Assembly (NCBI RefSeq): GCF_024622045.1
Contig: NZ_JANKBP010000003.1
From: Rodentibacter caecimuris
GTDB taxonomy: Bacteria > Pseudomonadota > Gammaproteobacteria > Enterobacterales > Pasteurellaceae
Direction: 5' to 3' (one strand)
DNA: 64,000 nt
Shown here: piece after piece, positions 53,659-63,143 of the stretch
Numbering within the stretch: position 1 is the first letter of the stretch
Layout: the number at the start of each line of letters is the position of its first letter
Program-made: the position numbers and the translations under genes
Notes under the pieces: model-generated
What the model was told of the DNA's origin: nothing
Seen by the model: only the letters and a program-made list of their open reading frames with translations
Database searches by the model: none

Positions 53659-53674
53659 ACACAATATATAGTGT
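53659..53674 (-). promoter_or_regulatory. NrdR box 1
   Basis: ACACAATATATAGTGT is a complete match to the NrdR consensus ACACWATATATWGTGT. Box 2 lies 31 bases away centre to centre, about three helix turns, the usual arrangement before ribonucleotide reductase operons. Confidence 0.93.
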
Positions 53675-53689
53675 TATAAAAATAATGAT

Positions 53690-53705
53690 GCACAAGATAA
53701 TGTGT
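53690..53705 (-). promoter_or_regulatory. NrdR box 2
   Basis: GCACAAGATAATGTGT is a weaker NrdR box that keeps the outer GCAC...GTGT halves. Together with box 1 it forms the paired site. Confidence 0.8.
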
Positions 53706-53826
53706 TTTTTAGGTCAGATCAAGCAATAAATTTTTTGTTAAAACGATTGACAAAAAATTTGTTATTAAAAAACAAATACTTTTTTGATAATTGTAAAGAT
53801 ATGAATTTTTTCTTGAAAAAATACAA

Positions 53827-53866
53827 AAAGTGCGGTCGAAAATTGCCTTGTTTTTGACCGCACTTT
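53827..53866. terminator. Inverted USS terminator between nrdA promoter and dolP
   Basis: AAAGTGCGGTC pairs with GACCGCACTTT across a 17-base loop. It ends dolP transcription on the minus strand. Confidence 0.75.
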
Positions 53867-53895
53867 GATGAATAAAATGATTTATTTTAGGAAGA

Positions 53896-54477
53896 TTAGT
53901 TTAAATATTTGAATACTTTAACGACTTTTTGCACGCCGCTGATTTTGCTGGCGATCTCGGCGGCGGCATCCGCTTGTGATTGGGTGACATTGCCGAGTAA
54001 GAATACTTCGCCGTTTTCGGTGATCACTTTGACATCCGTCGATTTCACACGATCATCAATCAACATTTTGGATTTAACTTGCGTGGTGATCCAACTGTCT
54101 TTGCTAATTTGCCCGATAGTGATTTTAGCGCCGACTCGTAATTCATTATAGACATCGGTGACGCCATCTACACCTTTTGCCAGACTAGTGGCGGTTTCCT
54201 TTGTACTCTCACTCGGTACTTGACCGATTAACAATACGCGCGCACTGTAAGAGATGGCATTTACACGTGCTTCAGATTTGATTTGTTCATCTTTGTCTAG
54301 GGCATTTTCTACCTTAAATTCAAGGGTTTCATCATCTACCTGTGTACCCATTGTACGCGGATCCGTTGCCACTTTTGTGCCTGCTGCGGCACCGCCCAGT
54401 ACTGCGGCGACACAGCCTTGTAACAGAACGGAGGCGCTTATAATAAATGCCAGTTTTTTAAATGAGGTTAGTTTCAT
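53896..54477 (-). CDS. dolP: BON-domain outer-membrane lipoprotein DolP (YraP)
   Basis: A 193-residue lipoprotein: signal peptide with lipobox LLQGC (Cys22), then two BON domains (about residues 45-115 and 122-193) with ARVNAISYSARVLLIGQVPS and TENGEVFLLGNVTQ. It supports outer-membrane integrity and the Bam complex in E. coli. The neighbourhood diaA-yraN-lpoA is the conserved yra cluster. Confidence 0.94.
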   Translation of the reverse strand: MKLTSFKKLAFIISASVLLQGCVAAVLGGAAAGTKVATDPRTMGTQVDDETLEFKVENALDKDEQIKSEARVNAISYSARVLLIGQVPSESTKETATSLAKGVDGVTDVYNELRVGAKITIGQISKDSWITTQVKSKMLIDDRVKSTDVKVITENGEVFLLGNVTQSQADAAAEIASKISGVQKVVKVFKYLN

Positions 54478-54570
54478 TTTCTCTCTCCTTTATTTAAATG
54501 AATCAGTTAGTTAGTCAAATAAATGGTGAAATAGTTTAGGAGCCGGCCCCTAATGATAATCGGCATTCTA

Positions 54571-55155
54571 TCAAACTCTTGGAAATAGTGTTTGATCAAT
54601 CAATTCGCAAAGCGCATTAATCACAAATAAATGATTTTCTAAAATACGGCTTTCTTTATTGGTGGGAATGGAAATTTCCAAATCTTGTTCTGCTAATAGA
54701 CCTTGAATAGCATCATTATTTGAACCAGTTAAAGCAATGACATTAATTTCTTTACTCACCGCATTGGCTATGGTGTTTAGTACGGCTTTTTCCACGCCAA
54801 GCGGAGCAAACGCAATAAGTAAATCGCCGGGTTTTGCCATGGCGTTAAATTGATGTTGATAGAGATTTTCCGGTGAATGATCGAAAACTAATGAAGATCC
54901 GACCGCACTTTCCAGACTCAGCAGTACGGAGGGAAAGCTTGGTCTTTCAATGTCATAGCGGTTAAGCAGGTTGGACACTAAAAATTGTGCGTTGGCATAA
55001 GAGCGTGCAATGCCGCAAGCAATGACTTTATTGCCGCCAAGTAAGCATTGAATGACCTTTTGGCTTGCATTGGCAATATTTTCTGTGAGTAAACTGGAGG
55101 CGGAAATTTGAATTTGAATACTTTCGCTATAAATGTCTTTAACTTGTTGTAACAT
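54571..55155 (-). CDS. diaA: DnaA initiator-associating protein DiaA
   Basis: A 194-residue SIS-domain protein close to GmhA. Words: VIQCLLGGNKVIACGIARSYANAQFLVSNLLNRYDIERP (landmark around 33-70), LIAFAPLGVEKAVLNTIANA. DiaA tetramers load DnaA at oriC in E. coli. The dolP-diaA-yraN-lpoA order supports DiaA over GmhA. Confidence 0.9.
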   Translation of the reverse strand: MLQQVKDIYSESIQIQISASSLLTENIANASQKVIQCLLGGNKVIACGIARSYANAQFLVSNLLNRYDIERPSFPSVLLSLESAVGSSLVFDHSPENLYQHQFNAMAKPGDLLIAFAPLGVEKAVLNTIANAVSKEINVIALTGSNNDAIQGLLAEQDLEISIPTNKESRILENHLFVINALCELIDQTLFPRV

Positions 55156-55169
55156 AATTGAAAATAAAA

Positions 55170-55529
55170 TTAGTCGAGAAAATTAGGAATCCATTGAATA
55201 TCTTGTGTAGTTTTGCCGAAAGCGACGAGATCAAAACGGCAATCGGCATCTTCTAAGCTAAGATTATGATTGGCAAGCCACAGATTGGCGGCATCAAGCC
55301 ATTTTTGTTGTTTGTTCCAATCAACACTCTCGATAGCCGAGCCAAAGTGCGCATTTGAACGTTGTCGTACTTCTACAAACACAATCGTTTGTCCGTCTTG
55401 CATAATAAGATCTAATTCGCCACATTTGAAATACTGATTTGCTGCAATAAAATTCAGCCCTTTTGATTCCAAAAAAAGGCGGGCTTGATGCTCAAAGCCC
55501 GCTCCTTGTTGACGTTTTAACGAAAACAT
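55170..55529 (-). CDS. yraN: YraN (UPF0102) endonuclease-like protein
   Basis: A 119-residue protein with the restriction-endonuclease-like core: GAGFEHQARLFLESKGL, GELDLIMQDGQTIVFVEVRQRS. The E-D-ExK-like set (here VEVRQR) is typical of YraN. Function in the cell unknown. One base after lpoA, 14 bases before diaA. Confidence 0.92.
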   Translation of the reverse strand: MFSLKRQQGAGFEHQARLFLESKGLNFIAANQYFKCGELDLIMQDGQTIVFVEVRQRSNAHFGSAIESVDWNKQQKWLDAANLWLANHNLSLEDADCRFDLVAFGKTTQDIQWIPNFLD

Positions 55530-55530
55530 A

Positions 55531-57252
55531 TTAGTTGGCTACCGGTATCACTTGACCGTCTTGATATTGGAACCAAGTCATATCGCGCTCTACATTACAG
55601 TTTGGCCCTGCACTTAAGATGCCGGTTAAACCGCTTAATTGATAGCCCGGTACTTGGCGTAATTCATTGAAATGATTGATTAACAACCACGCATCCGAAC
55701 CCATGGCATACAAACGCATTAGCTGATATTCACCACCGGTTGAGCCCGCCACTTTTTGATATTGTGCCGATGTAGATTCTTTGAAAAACGGAATATCGCT
55801 AAATTGTACGCCGTTCATTTGCGCTACATATTCGGCAGAATTGCTTGCCGCATTAGAACGTGAACTTGCGTAGATTTTTAAATTTGGTGCGCTATTTGCA
55901 AGATAACCTTTGATCTCCGCCAATTCATCAGGGGCTGCAATAGTATAAAGTGCGGTTGAATTTGTACCGTTTTCTTGCAGGAAATAAGGTACGTCAGCCG
56001 GTAAATTATAATAGCGAATATTGGCATCCGTTGAGGCTAATTGCTGCCAACGAACATTAAAGGCATTACCGACACGCTGACCTAGCTCATTTTGCGGCAT
56101 CGCAACAACGGGGTGGCGTATTCCGTCATTCCACATTTTGGTTGCGGCCGATTCGGCTTCATCTTCCGGCGATAAACCGTAGTAGCACATTTGGTTAATG
56201 GCACGGGTATTCTGTGTTGAGTTTAAGGCTAATACATCAATTCCTTGCACTGATACAGGGTTATTAATGACCGCATCCACATTTTGTTTTAAAAGCGGCC
56301 CTACTAAGGCTTTCACACCGGCTTGTTTGGCTTGTGCGATAATCTCGTCAATGGAATAAGTCGATGAATCAAAAATTTGCACCGGAATGGTGGAATTTCC
56401 TTTGGCATCATTAAAACCAGATAGAATAGTATTACCTAAAATTTGCCCGTCTCCGCTAATCGGCAAGATTAAACCGATTTGCGCAAGATTGGTTTGTTGA
56501 AAGTTCAACAGGCTTTGTAATTCTTTTGGAAAGAGAGTGGCGGCGGCATGGTTTGGATAAGCGCTTTTCCACTGTTGTAGGGCTTGGCTTAACTGCACAG
56601 GCTGACGAATATTGTCGTTATAGGCTTTAATTAAAGTAAGCCAACCGCCTAATGCCACACTGCCGTCATCCGGTGCATTGTTGATCACTCCCGTATTTGC
56701 CGAACGTAGTAACGCCCAAGTTTTATCTACGTTGCTTTGGCGGCGTTGTACATCGGTGAGATTGCTATCCATTTTGATCCGTGCTTTTACTGCCTCAATC
56801 ACATCTTTACGGTTTTCAAAAATGGCAGCCTGCGTTTCATAATAACGGGATTTTTGCGAGGCGCTCAGCTTATTTAAGTCAATTAAATGCAATTGGCTTT
56901 CCGCTACTTCATTTGCGCCTTTCGCAGCAGAGAGACGGGCTTCAATTAATGAGCGGTCAAGTTTTTGTGCCTCATTTAATTCGCCTAATTCAGATAATAT
57001 TGCCTCGGATTGGGCGATTTTATTCTCTGTGATGAATGCGCGCGCAGCGAGTAATTTATAGGTTTCTTTATCTTCAACACTTTGGGTTTGTTCCAATTTG
57101 TTCATATAAAATTCAGAACTGGCGTTGGCATCACGTTGAAGTGTTTCGGTGAAGCTGCTGCCGAATAAATTGGAACAGCCGGCTAACGCCACGGATAATA
57201 AAATTGGCATTAAACGTTTTTTAAAACCTGTGCCTTGTAATAGAATAGACAT
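55531..57252 (-). CDS. lpoA: Penicillin-binding protein activator LpoA
   Basis: A 573-residue outer-membrane lipoprotein: signal peptide with lipobox LAGC (Cys26), TPR-like N-terminal helices (about 35-255) and a C-terminal Leu/Ile/Val-binding-like domain from QIGLILPISGDGQILGNTIL to the end. It stimulates PBP1a peptidoglycan synthesis from outside. It is divergent from rsmI. It carries a USS near 55949. Confidence 0.95.
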   Translation of the reverse strand: MSILLQGTGFKKRLMPILLSVALAGCSNLFGSSFTETLQRDANASSEFYMNKLEQTQSVEDKETYKLLAARAFITENKIAQSEAILSELGELNEAQKLDRSLIEARLSAAKGANEVAESQLHLIDLNKLSASQKSRYYETQAAIFENRKDVIEAVKARIKMDSNLTDVQRRQSNVDKTWALLRSANTGVINNAPDDGSVALGGWLTLIKAYNDNIRQPVQLSQALQQWKSAYPNHAAATLFPKELQSLLNFQQTNLAQIGLILPISGDGQILGNTILSGFNDAKGNSTIPVQIFDSSTYSIDEIIAQAKQAGVKALVGPLLKQNVDAVINNPVSVQGIDVLALNSTQNTRAINQMCYYGLSPEDEAESAATKMWNDGIRHPVVAMPQNELGQRVGNAFNVRWQQLASTDANIRYYNLPADVPYFLQENGTNSTALYTIAAPDELAEIKGYLANSAPNLKIYASSRSNAASNSAEYVAQMNGVQFSDIPFFKESTSAQYQKVAGSTGGEYQLMRLYAMGSDAWLLINHFNELRQVPGYQLSGLTGILSAGPNCNVERDMTWFQYQDGQVIPVAN

Positions 57253-57327
57253 ATTCGCTTTTGCTCCATTATGAACGAATCAATAATGAAGTGATCTTAC
57301 TTATCTCAAACCTTAAAAGCAAACAAA

Positions 57328-58176
57328 ATGAATAATGTAACCGGAATTTTATATATCGTGGCAACACCGATAGGCAATCTGCAAGATATTACCCAACGTG
57401 CTTTGGATATTTTTTCACAAGTGGATTTAATCGCGGCGGAAGACACACGCCATAGCGGTTTGCTACTTAGTCACTATGGGATTAAAAAGCCGTTTTTTGC
57501 ATTGCACGATCATAACGAACAGGAAAAAGCGGTTGTGTTGGTGGAAAAATTAAAACAGGGGAGCCATATTGCGTTAATATCCGATGCCGGTACGCCTTTA
57601 ATTAGTGATCCCGGTTTTCATTTAGTGCGTCAATGCCGTGAGGCGGGGATCAAAGTAGTGCCTGTGCCGGGCGCCTGCGCGGCGATTACCGCACTTTGTG
57701 CTTCCGGTATTGCTTCGGATCGTTTTTGTTTTGAAGGCTTTTTACCGGCGAAAACGAAAGCACGCAAGGATAAGTTAGAAAACTTGTCAGAAGAAGACCG
57801 CACTTTAATCTTTTATGAATCCACTCACCGTATTTTGGATACCCTTGCGGATATGCAAGATGTATTGGGCAAAGATCGTTATGTGGTACTAGCCCGTGAA
57901 ATAACCAAAACTTGGGAAACCATTATGGGTGATAAGGTTGGGAATTTACGAAAATGGTTAGCCGAATCGCCAAACCGGACTAAAGGTGAAATGGTCTTGA
58001 TCGTAGAAGGTAAACCTAAGCAAGAAAATAAAGGGGAATTCTCTCCTCAAGCGATTAAGGCCTTAAGCTTGATTACGCAAGAATTACCGCTTAAAAAAGC
58101 GGCGTCCATTGTTGCTGAATTGTATGGTTACAAGAAAAACGCCCTATACCAATTTGGATTGAATAATTTTAACTAA
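57328..58176 (+). CDS. rsmI: 16S rRNA 2'-O-methyltransferase RsmI
   Basis: A 282-residue tetrapyrrole-methylase-fold enzyme that methylates C1402 of 16S rRNA. Conserved: LYIVATPIGNLQDITQRAL, AEDTRHSGLLLSHYGI, SDAGTPLISDPGFHLVRQC and FYESTHRILDTL. Divergent from lpoA, as in many gammaproteobacteria. Confidence 0.96.
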   Translation: MNNVTGILYIVATPIGNLQDITQRALDIFSQVDLIAAEDTRHSGLLLSHYGIKKPFFALHDHNEQEKAVVLVEKLKQGSHIALISDAGTPLISDPGFHLVRQCREAGIKVVPVPGACAAITALCASGIASDRFCFEGFLPAKTKARKDKLENLSEEDRTLIFYESTHRILDTLADMQDVLGKDRYVVLAREITKTWETIMGDKVGNLRKWLAESPNRTKGEMVLIVEGKPKQENKGEFSPQAIKALSLITQELPLKKAASIVAELYGYKKNALYQFGLNNFN

Positions 58177-58256
58177 TATTTACCTCAAATATTTTCGTTT
58201 TTATAGTGAAAATTGATTGAGAGACGACAACGAATTTTATAAATTTCGGAGAACAA

Positions 58257-59705
58257 ATGCTAAACCAAGTTTCAAACACATTACTTACCCCAAGCGATTT
58301 ATCCACCAAAGAATTAATGAATATTTTTGACATGATGTCACATCGAAATATTGATTATGCCGATTTATATTTTCAGCTTAGTCAAGACGAGAACTGGGTT
58401 TTGGAGGACGGCATTATCAAAGAAGGGGGATTTCACATTGATCGCGGGGTTGGCGTTCGTGCGGTATCCGGTGAGAAAACCGGTTTTGCTTACTCGGATC
58501 ACATCAGCCTTGCCTCACTGCAACAATGTGCTAATGCGGTGAAAGGGATTGCGCAACACAAACAAGGCAATATTATTGTGCCAACTACACTCAATACGGT
58601 TAATCCCATTATACGCTATGCCGCGATTAATCCGCTGGAAAGCCTTTCTAAAGAGAAGAAAGTTGAGTTATTACATCTGGTTGATCGTGCTGCTCGGGCG
58701 GAAGATCCGCGTGTCACCCGAGTTTCTGCCGGTTTAAGTGCCGTTTATGAAGAAGTGTTGGTGATGGCAACGGACGGTACATTAGCGGCAGATATTCGAC
58801 CGCTTGTACGTTTGTCGATTTCCGTTTTAGTGGAAGAAAACGGCAAACGTGAACGTGGAAGCTGCGGCTCCGGCGGGCGTTTTGGACTAGATTGGTTCTT
58901 TGAGACGGTTGACGGTGATATTCGAGCGGTGAATTTTGCGAAAGAAGCAGTTCGTCAAGCATTGGTTAATTTAACTGCGGTTGCCGCACCGGCCGGATTA
59001 ATGCCGGTTGTGTTGGGCGCTGGCTGGCCGGGCGTATTATTACATGAAGCGGTAGGGCATGGGTTGGAGGGCGATTTTAACCGCAAGGAAAGTTCGCTCT
59101 TTACCGGTAAAATCGGCGAATTGGTTACTTCACCATTGTGTACTATTGTGGATGACGGCACGATTGCCAACCGTCGTGGTTCGCTGACGATTGATGATGA
59201 AGGGGTACCGAGTCAATGTAATGTACTCATTAAAGAGGGCATTTTGCAGGGGTATATGCAAGATAAAATGAATGCACGATTGATGGGTGTCAAACCGACA
59301 GGGAATGGGCGTCGCGAGTCTTATGCCCACTTACCGATGCCACGTATGACAAACACTTATATGTTGGCGGGACAGAGTCACTTTGAGGATTTAATTACTT
59401 CCGTTGATCACGGTATTTATGCACCGCACTTTGGTGGTGGGCAAGTGGATATTACCTCAGGCAAATTTGTGTTTTCCACCTCGGAAGCCTATCTTATCGA
59501 AAAGGGTAAAATCACCAAGCCGGTAAAAGGGGCAACTTTAATTGGTAGCGGTATTGAGGTGATGCAGAAAATTTCTATGGTTGCCGATAAAAGCGAATTG
59601 GATTTAGGCGTTGGCGTATGTGGTAAAGACGGGCAAAGCGTACCTGTTGGGGTAGGGCAGCCGGCATTGAAGATTGATGAAATCACAGTAGGCGGAACAA
59701 ATTAA
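58257..59705 (+). CDS. tldD: Metalloprotease TldD
   Basis: A 482-residue zinc metalloprotease subunit with HEAVGHGLEGD, the HExxxH motif, then GRRGSLTIDDEGVPSQ and a C-terminal domain ending in DEITVGGTN. It forms the active subunit with PmbA (36815). Monocistronic here, followed by a USS/MITE region. Confidence 0.95.
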   Translation: MLNQVSNTLLTPSDLSTKELMNIFDMMSHRNIDYADLYFQLSQDENWVLEDGIIKEGGFHIDRGVGVRAVSGEKTGFAYSDHISLASLQQCANAVKGIAQHKQGNIIVPTTLNTVNPIIRYAAINPLESLSKEKKVELLHLVDRAARAEDPRVTRVSAGLSAVYEEVLVMATDGTLAADIRPLVRLSISVLVEENGKRERGSCGSGGRFGLDWFFETVDGDIRAVNFAKEAVRQALVNLTAVAAPAGLMPVVLGAGWPGVLLHEAVGHGLEGDFNRKESSLFTGKIGELVTSPLCTIVDDGTIANRRGSLTIDDEGVPSQCNVLIKEGILQGYMQDKMNARLMGVKPTGNGRRESYAHLPMPRMTNTYMLAGQSHFEDLITSVDHGIYAPHFGGGQVDITSGKFVFSTSEAYLIEKGKITKPVKGATLIGSGIEVMQKISMVADKSELDLGVGVCGKDGQSVPVGVGQPALKIDEITVGGTN

Positions 59706-59716
59706 TCCCAAAATTA

Positions 59717-59906
59717 ACCGCACTTTTGATTTAGCCAGCATTATGTAGCAAATGCACAATTTAACGAAAATGTAGGGACGCCACGCTGGCATCCGTAAAA
59801 ATAAAAGGCTGTATGGCGGACGCTAGCATGGCGTCCCTATCGATGAGATAAAACTTAAGTTTGTACAACTGCGGCATAATACCGATTTAGCACACAAAAG
59901 TGCGGT
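59717..59906. repeat. MITE-like element copy B inside an inverted USS pair
   Basis: The element spans 59736-59883 (148 bp), is inverted relative to copy A and aligns along its length. The direct repeat GATTTAGC borders it (59728-59735 and 59884-59891). ACCGCACTT (59717-59725) and AAGTGCGGT (59898-59906) flank it. The central palindromic blocks have more mismatches than in copy A. Non-coding, between tldD and ulaD. Confidence 0.85.
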
Positions 59907-60028
59907 TAGTTTTTCCGAACATTTTATTATTCAAACAGTTCTTAAACTAAAATTAATTGCTAAAAAAATCGGATAACACTCTAAGGTTTATCCGATTTTT
60001 GTTTAGATATTCTTGTTTGATAGATTAA

Positions 60029-60709
60029 TTATGCCCAGTGTTTTTCAATTTCGGCACGGATTGCTTCGGCAGTGGCTTTACCTTTTTCGCCGACTAATGC
60101 CCGACCTGCGATAAAGGCTTTGGCATTTTTAATTTCTTTGAACAGCTGAATATCTTCCGGCACAATACCGCCGGTAATGGATAATTCAAGCCCGAGAGCG
60201 GATAATTTTTTCATTAATTCCACATCTTCCGCTGTCCAGCCTTTGCCGGCTAATTCCGCATCGCGCGAACGATGATAAATCGCCTGTTTTACGCCTAATT
60301 CAACCCATTCTTTGGCGTCTTTTTCGACTGTCCAGTTACCGTAGATTTCAATTTGAATTTCTTTTTTGACTTTTAATTCGGGATGAGTGGCATTAAATTC
60401 ATCCGCCACTTTTTTACAAGCCGCTTTAGTTGCAGGGTGAGCGGCAGCGGAGACAGTCAGCCAGTCAGCGCCCGCTTCAAATGCCATTTTTGCCAAGATT
60501 GCACCGCCGTCGGTGGTTTTTAAATCACACACAATAATGTGGTTTGGGTGTAAGGCGCGTAAGGTGCTGACGGCTTTCATACCTTCCGCACAGGCTAAAA
60601 TAGTGCCAACCTCAATAATTTCCACTAAATTTTCCGCTTGTTTGGCATCGGCGACGGCTTTTTCCAAAGAAAGGGAGTCGAGGGCGATTTGTAGTAATGG
60701 TTTAGACAT
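60029..60709 (-). CDS. ulaD: 3-keto-L-gulonate-6-phosphate decarboxylase
   Basis: A 226-residue OMP-decarboxylase superfamily TIM barrel. Conserved: QIALDSLSLEKAVADA, catalytic DLKTTDGGAILA, and VEIIEVGTIL. It converts 3-keto-L-gulonate-6-P to L-xylulose-5-P in the anaerobic L-ascorbate pathway. Last visible gene of the ulaAB-ulaC-ulaD unit. Confidence 0.94.
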   Translation of the reverse strand: MSKPLLQIALDSLSLEKAVADAKQAENLVEIIEVGTILACAEGMKAVSTLRALHPNHIIVCDLKTTDGGAILAKMAFEAGADWLTVSAAAHPATKAACKKVADEFNATHPELKVKKEIQIEIYGNWTVEKDAKEWVELGVKQAIYHRSRDAELAGKGWTAEDVELMKKLSALGLELSITGGIVPEDIQLFKEIKNAKAFIAGRALVGEKGKATAEAIRAEIEKHWA

Positions 60710-60739
60710 ATTTATTCCTTCTATTAATTTGAAAAGGGG

Positions 60740-60771
60740 AAAAGTGCGGTTAATTTTGACCGCACTTTTTG
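60740..60771 (-). terminator. USS hairpin between ulaC and ulaD
   Basis: AAAAGTGCGGTTAA faces TTGACCGCACTTTTT. Within the operon it is more likely an attenuator or mRNA stabiliser than a complete stop. Confidence 0.65.
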
Positions 60772-60783
60772 AATTGGGTTAGA

Positions 60784-61251
60784 TTAGCCGTTTAGTGCTT
60801 TATCAATCGCCGCATAAACTTCATCGGCATTATTACAATGGCGGAAACGGTTTAAATCCACGCCGTCATCGCTGTCAGGATCATCAAGGACTTGGGTAAT
60901 TTCCATTAAACCTTGCATATGTTGATCGGAATCACTGCCGGCAAGGGTAATTAACACATATACCGGATCCTCTTCTCCGTCAAAATAAATCGGTTCTTTT
61001 AAGGTGACTAAAGCAAACGCCGTTTTAATTACGCCTTCTTCCGGACGGGCGTGCGGCATCGCAAGCCCCGGCGCTAAAATGATATAAGGCCCCATTTTTT
61101 CGATATTGCTGATAATGGTATCGTAATAACGCGGTTCGATTGCGCCTGACGCCTCTAATAAATCCGTACCGATTTTAATTGCGGCTTTCCAATCTGCTGC
61201 GGTTTGGTTGAGTTTGATTGAATTGTTGGCGATAAGAGATTCTTTTAACAT
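60784..61251 (-). CDS. ulaC: Ascorbate PTS component IIA
   Basis: A 155-residue PTS EIIA (mannitol/fructose-type fold). The phosphorylated His is H67 in GLAMPHARPEEG. It passes phosphate from HPr to the IIB domain of UlaAB. 77 bases after ulaAB on the same strand. Confidence 0.95.
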   Translation of the reverse strand: MLKESLIANNSIKLNQTAADWKAAIKIGTDLLEASGAIEPRYYDTIISNIEKMGPYIILAPGLAMPHARPEEGVIKTAFALVTLKEPIYFDGEEDPVYVLITLAGSDSDQHMQGLMEITQVLDDPDSDDGVDLNRFRHCNNADEVYAAIDKALNG

Positions 61252-61328
61252 ACTGAGATCCTTAAACTATGTAGTGTGAAGTTGTGCGATCAATTCTCGT
61301 CGAAAACCGACCGCACTTTAATTAAGCC

Positions 61329-63143
61329 TTATTTGCTGTTTTGAAATTTGTTGATGAGTTCGATTAATTCGTCACCAAAGGAATTTGGGTTTAGCATATT
61401 TTGTACGCCCAACACATATTTCCCTTCACCGACTTGAATTTCACCGGCTAAATGTTTTGACGAAACAATAATATCCGTGCTATCCAGTTTGCCTTTATAG
61501 TCGGTTACCGCACAGGAATCCATAATGTTAGGAATACCGCGTTTATCCAAATAACCTTTGATCTTCATTTTCATCATCATTGAAGAACCTTGACCCGAAC
61601 CGCAGACGGCGAGAATGCGCACCGGTTTTGTCGCATCATCGGAAACATCGTCATTTTTGACCGCACTTTGCGGTGAATATTCTTGAGTAACAACCGATTC
61701 TTGTTCGCTTTCTTCCGCACCATAACCGTCCATTTGTTCAAGGGTTTTACCCGCAGCCGCTGCAGCAGCTTCCGCTGCGCGTAATTTTTTCGCAGCGAAT
61801 GCCATATAAACAAAGGCAGCCGCTAAGATAACAAAGAAGAAGAATGGCACGCTGACGATACCCTGTAATACCGGTGGGAAGAATAATGCCCAGTCTGCCA
61901 TGCCCATCCAACCGTTAAAGGTTGCGCCTTGGGTTGCTAACAGGTGAATCACCCACGCCGAACCTAATACTTCAATGATCCCCATGACAAAACAGATTTT
62001 CATCACCGCACGCCAGCCGCCGAAGTGATTAGCAAATACGCCGATGGTTGCATTGGAGAAGAACATTGGAATAAAGCCCGGAATGATTAATACGGAAGCA
62101 TCAAAGCCAAGTAATAGACCGACCGCAACGAATTGACCGATTGCCCCCCACATAAAACCGAATACCATAGCATTTGGTGAGAAAGCGTAAATTGCTGCAC
62201 AGTCAATCGCCAATACTGCATTAGGAATCACGCGTTCGGAGATACCTTTAAAGGCTTCGGACAATTCTGCAACGAACATCCGTACCCCGATAACAATCAC
62301 TTGAATTGCAACGGCAAATTTTAATCCGGTTTCAAAAATATAGATTGACCAGTGGGTTTTGCCCGCCATGGTTTGTAGGTTATCCAACCCGAAAGAGAGC
62401 AGGATAATGCCGAAGAAGACGGTCATCACTAATACGGTGGCAGAGATACTGTCGTGGAAAATATGTAACCATTTCGGTAATTTCATATTGTCAACGCTGT
62501 CGTCTTTATTACCGAGTTTTGGTGCGAGCTTTACGGCTATCCAAGAGGCAATTTGCTGTTGGTGTCCGATAGAAAAACCGGCTCCGCCTGTGACGGCTTG
62601 AGTCGGTTTATACATAATGTTGGATGAAATCCCCCAGTACAATGCCATAATGATGGCGGTATAAATGATGGTTTCCATCATTGAGGCGCCGATCAGCATA
62701 TAGAATACGGCAACCAATCCTGCCTGTTGGAACATAATATGTCCGGTCAGCATAATGGTGCGAATACCGGTAAAGCGTCTGAATACCACAAGCAAAATGT
62801 TTAGCGCTAAGGCTAATAACACCGCATAACCGACCCATGCGTAGTTATCTGCCATGGTTTCAATGGTTGCTTGCATACTGGTGTAAGGATCGATCACCGC
62901 GCCGGTTAAGCCGTGATATTCGGATAATTTGGTAATAATCGGTTTGAAACCTTTGACTAATTCGCCGGCGCCCACTTGGACTAACATAAAGCCGACAATT
63001 GTTTTTATCGTCCCTTTAATCACGGTCGTGGTGTCTTTGCGTAAAAGAATGTAACCGATACAGGCCACAATACCTAAGAGTAGGGGCGCTTTATTTAGCA
63101 CCTGATCTCTAAAGACGATAAATAAATCTAATAATGTTTCCAT
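61329..63143 (-). CDS. ulaA: Ascorbate PTS fused IIC-IIB component
   Basis: A 604-residue fusion. Residues about 1-455 match the UlaA IIC permease (KAPLLLGIVACIGYILLRKD, many membrane segments, SISATVLVMTVFFGIILL). A charged linker (about 460-505) leads to a UlaB-like IIB domain with phospho-Cys514 in CGSGQGSSMMMKMK. In E. coli these are separate proteins (465 and 101 residues). It takes up L-ascorbate as the 6-phosphate. Confidence 0.95.
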   Translation of the reverse strand: METLLDLFIVFRDQVLNKAPLLLGIVACIGYILLRKDTTTVIKGTIKTIVGFMLVQVGAGELVKGFKPIITKLSEYHGLTGAVIDPYTSMQATIETMADNYAWVGYAVLLALALNILLVVFRRFTGIRTIMLTGHIMFQQAGLVAVFYMLIGASMMETIIYTAIIMALYWGISSNIMYKPTQAVTGGAGFSIGHQQQIASWIAVKLAPKLGNKDDSVDNMKLPKWLHIFHDSISATVLVMTVFFGIILLSFGLDNLQTMAGKTHWSIYIFETGLKFAVAIQVIVIGVRMFVAELSEAFKGISERVIPNAVLAIDCAAIYAFSPNAMVFGFMWGAIGQFVAVGLLLGFDASVLIIPGFIPMFFSNATIGVFANHFGGWRAVMKICFVMGIIEVLGSAWVIHLLATQGATFNGWMGMADWALFFPPVLQGIVSVPFFFFVILAAAFVYMAFAAKKLRAAEAAAAAAGKTLEQMDGYGAEESEQESVVTQEYSPQSAVKNDDVSDDATKPVRILAVCGSGQGSSMMMKMKIKGYLDKRGIPNIMDSCAVTDYKGKLDSTDIIVSSKHLAGEIQVGEGKYVLGVQNMLNPNSFGDELIELINKFQNSK

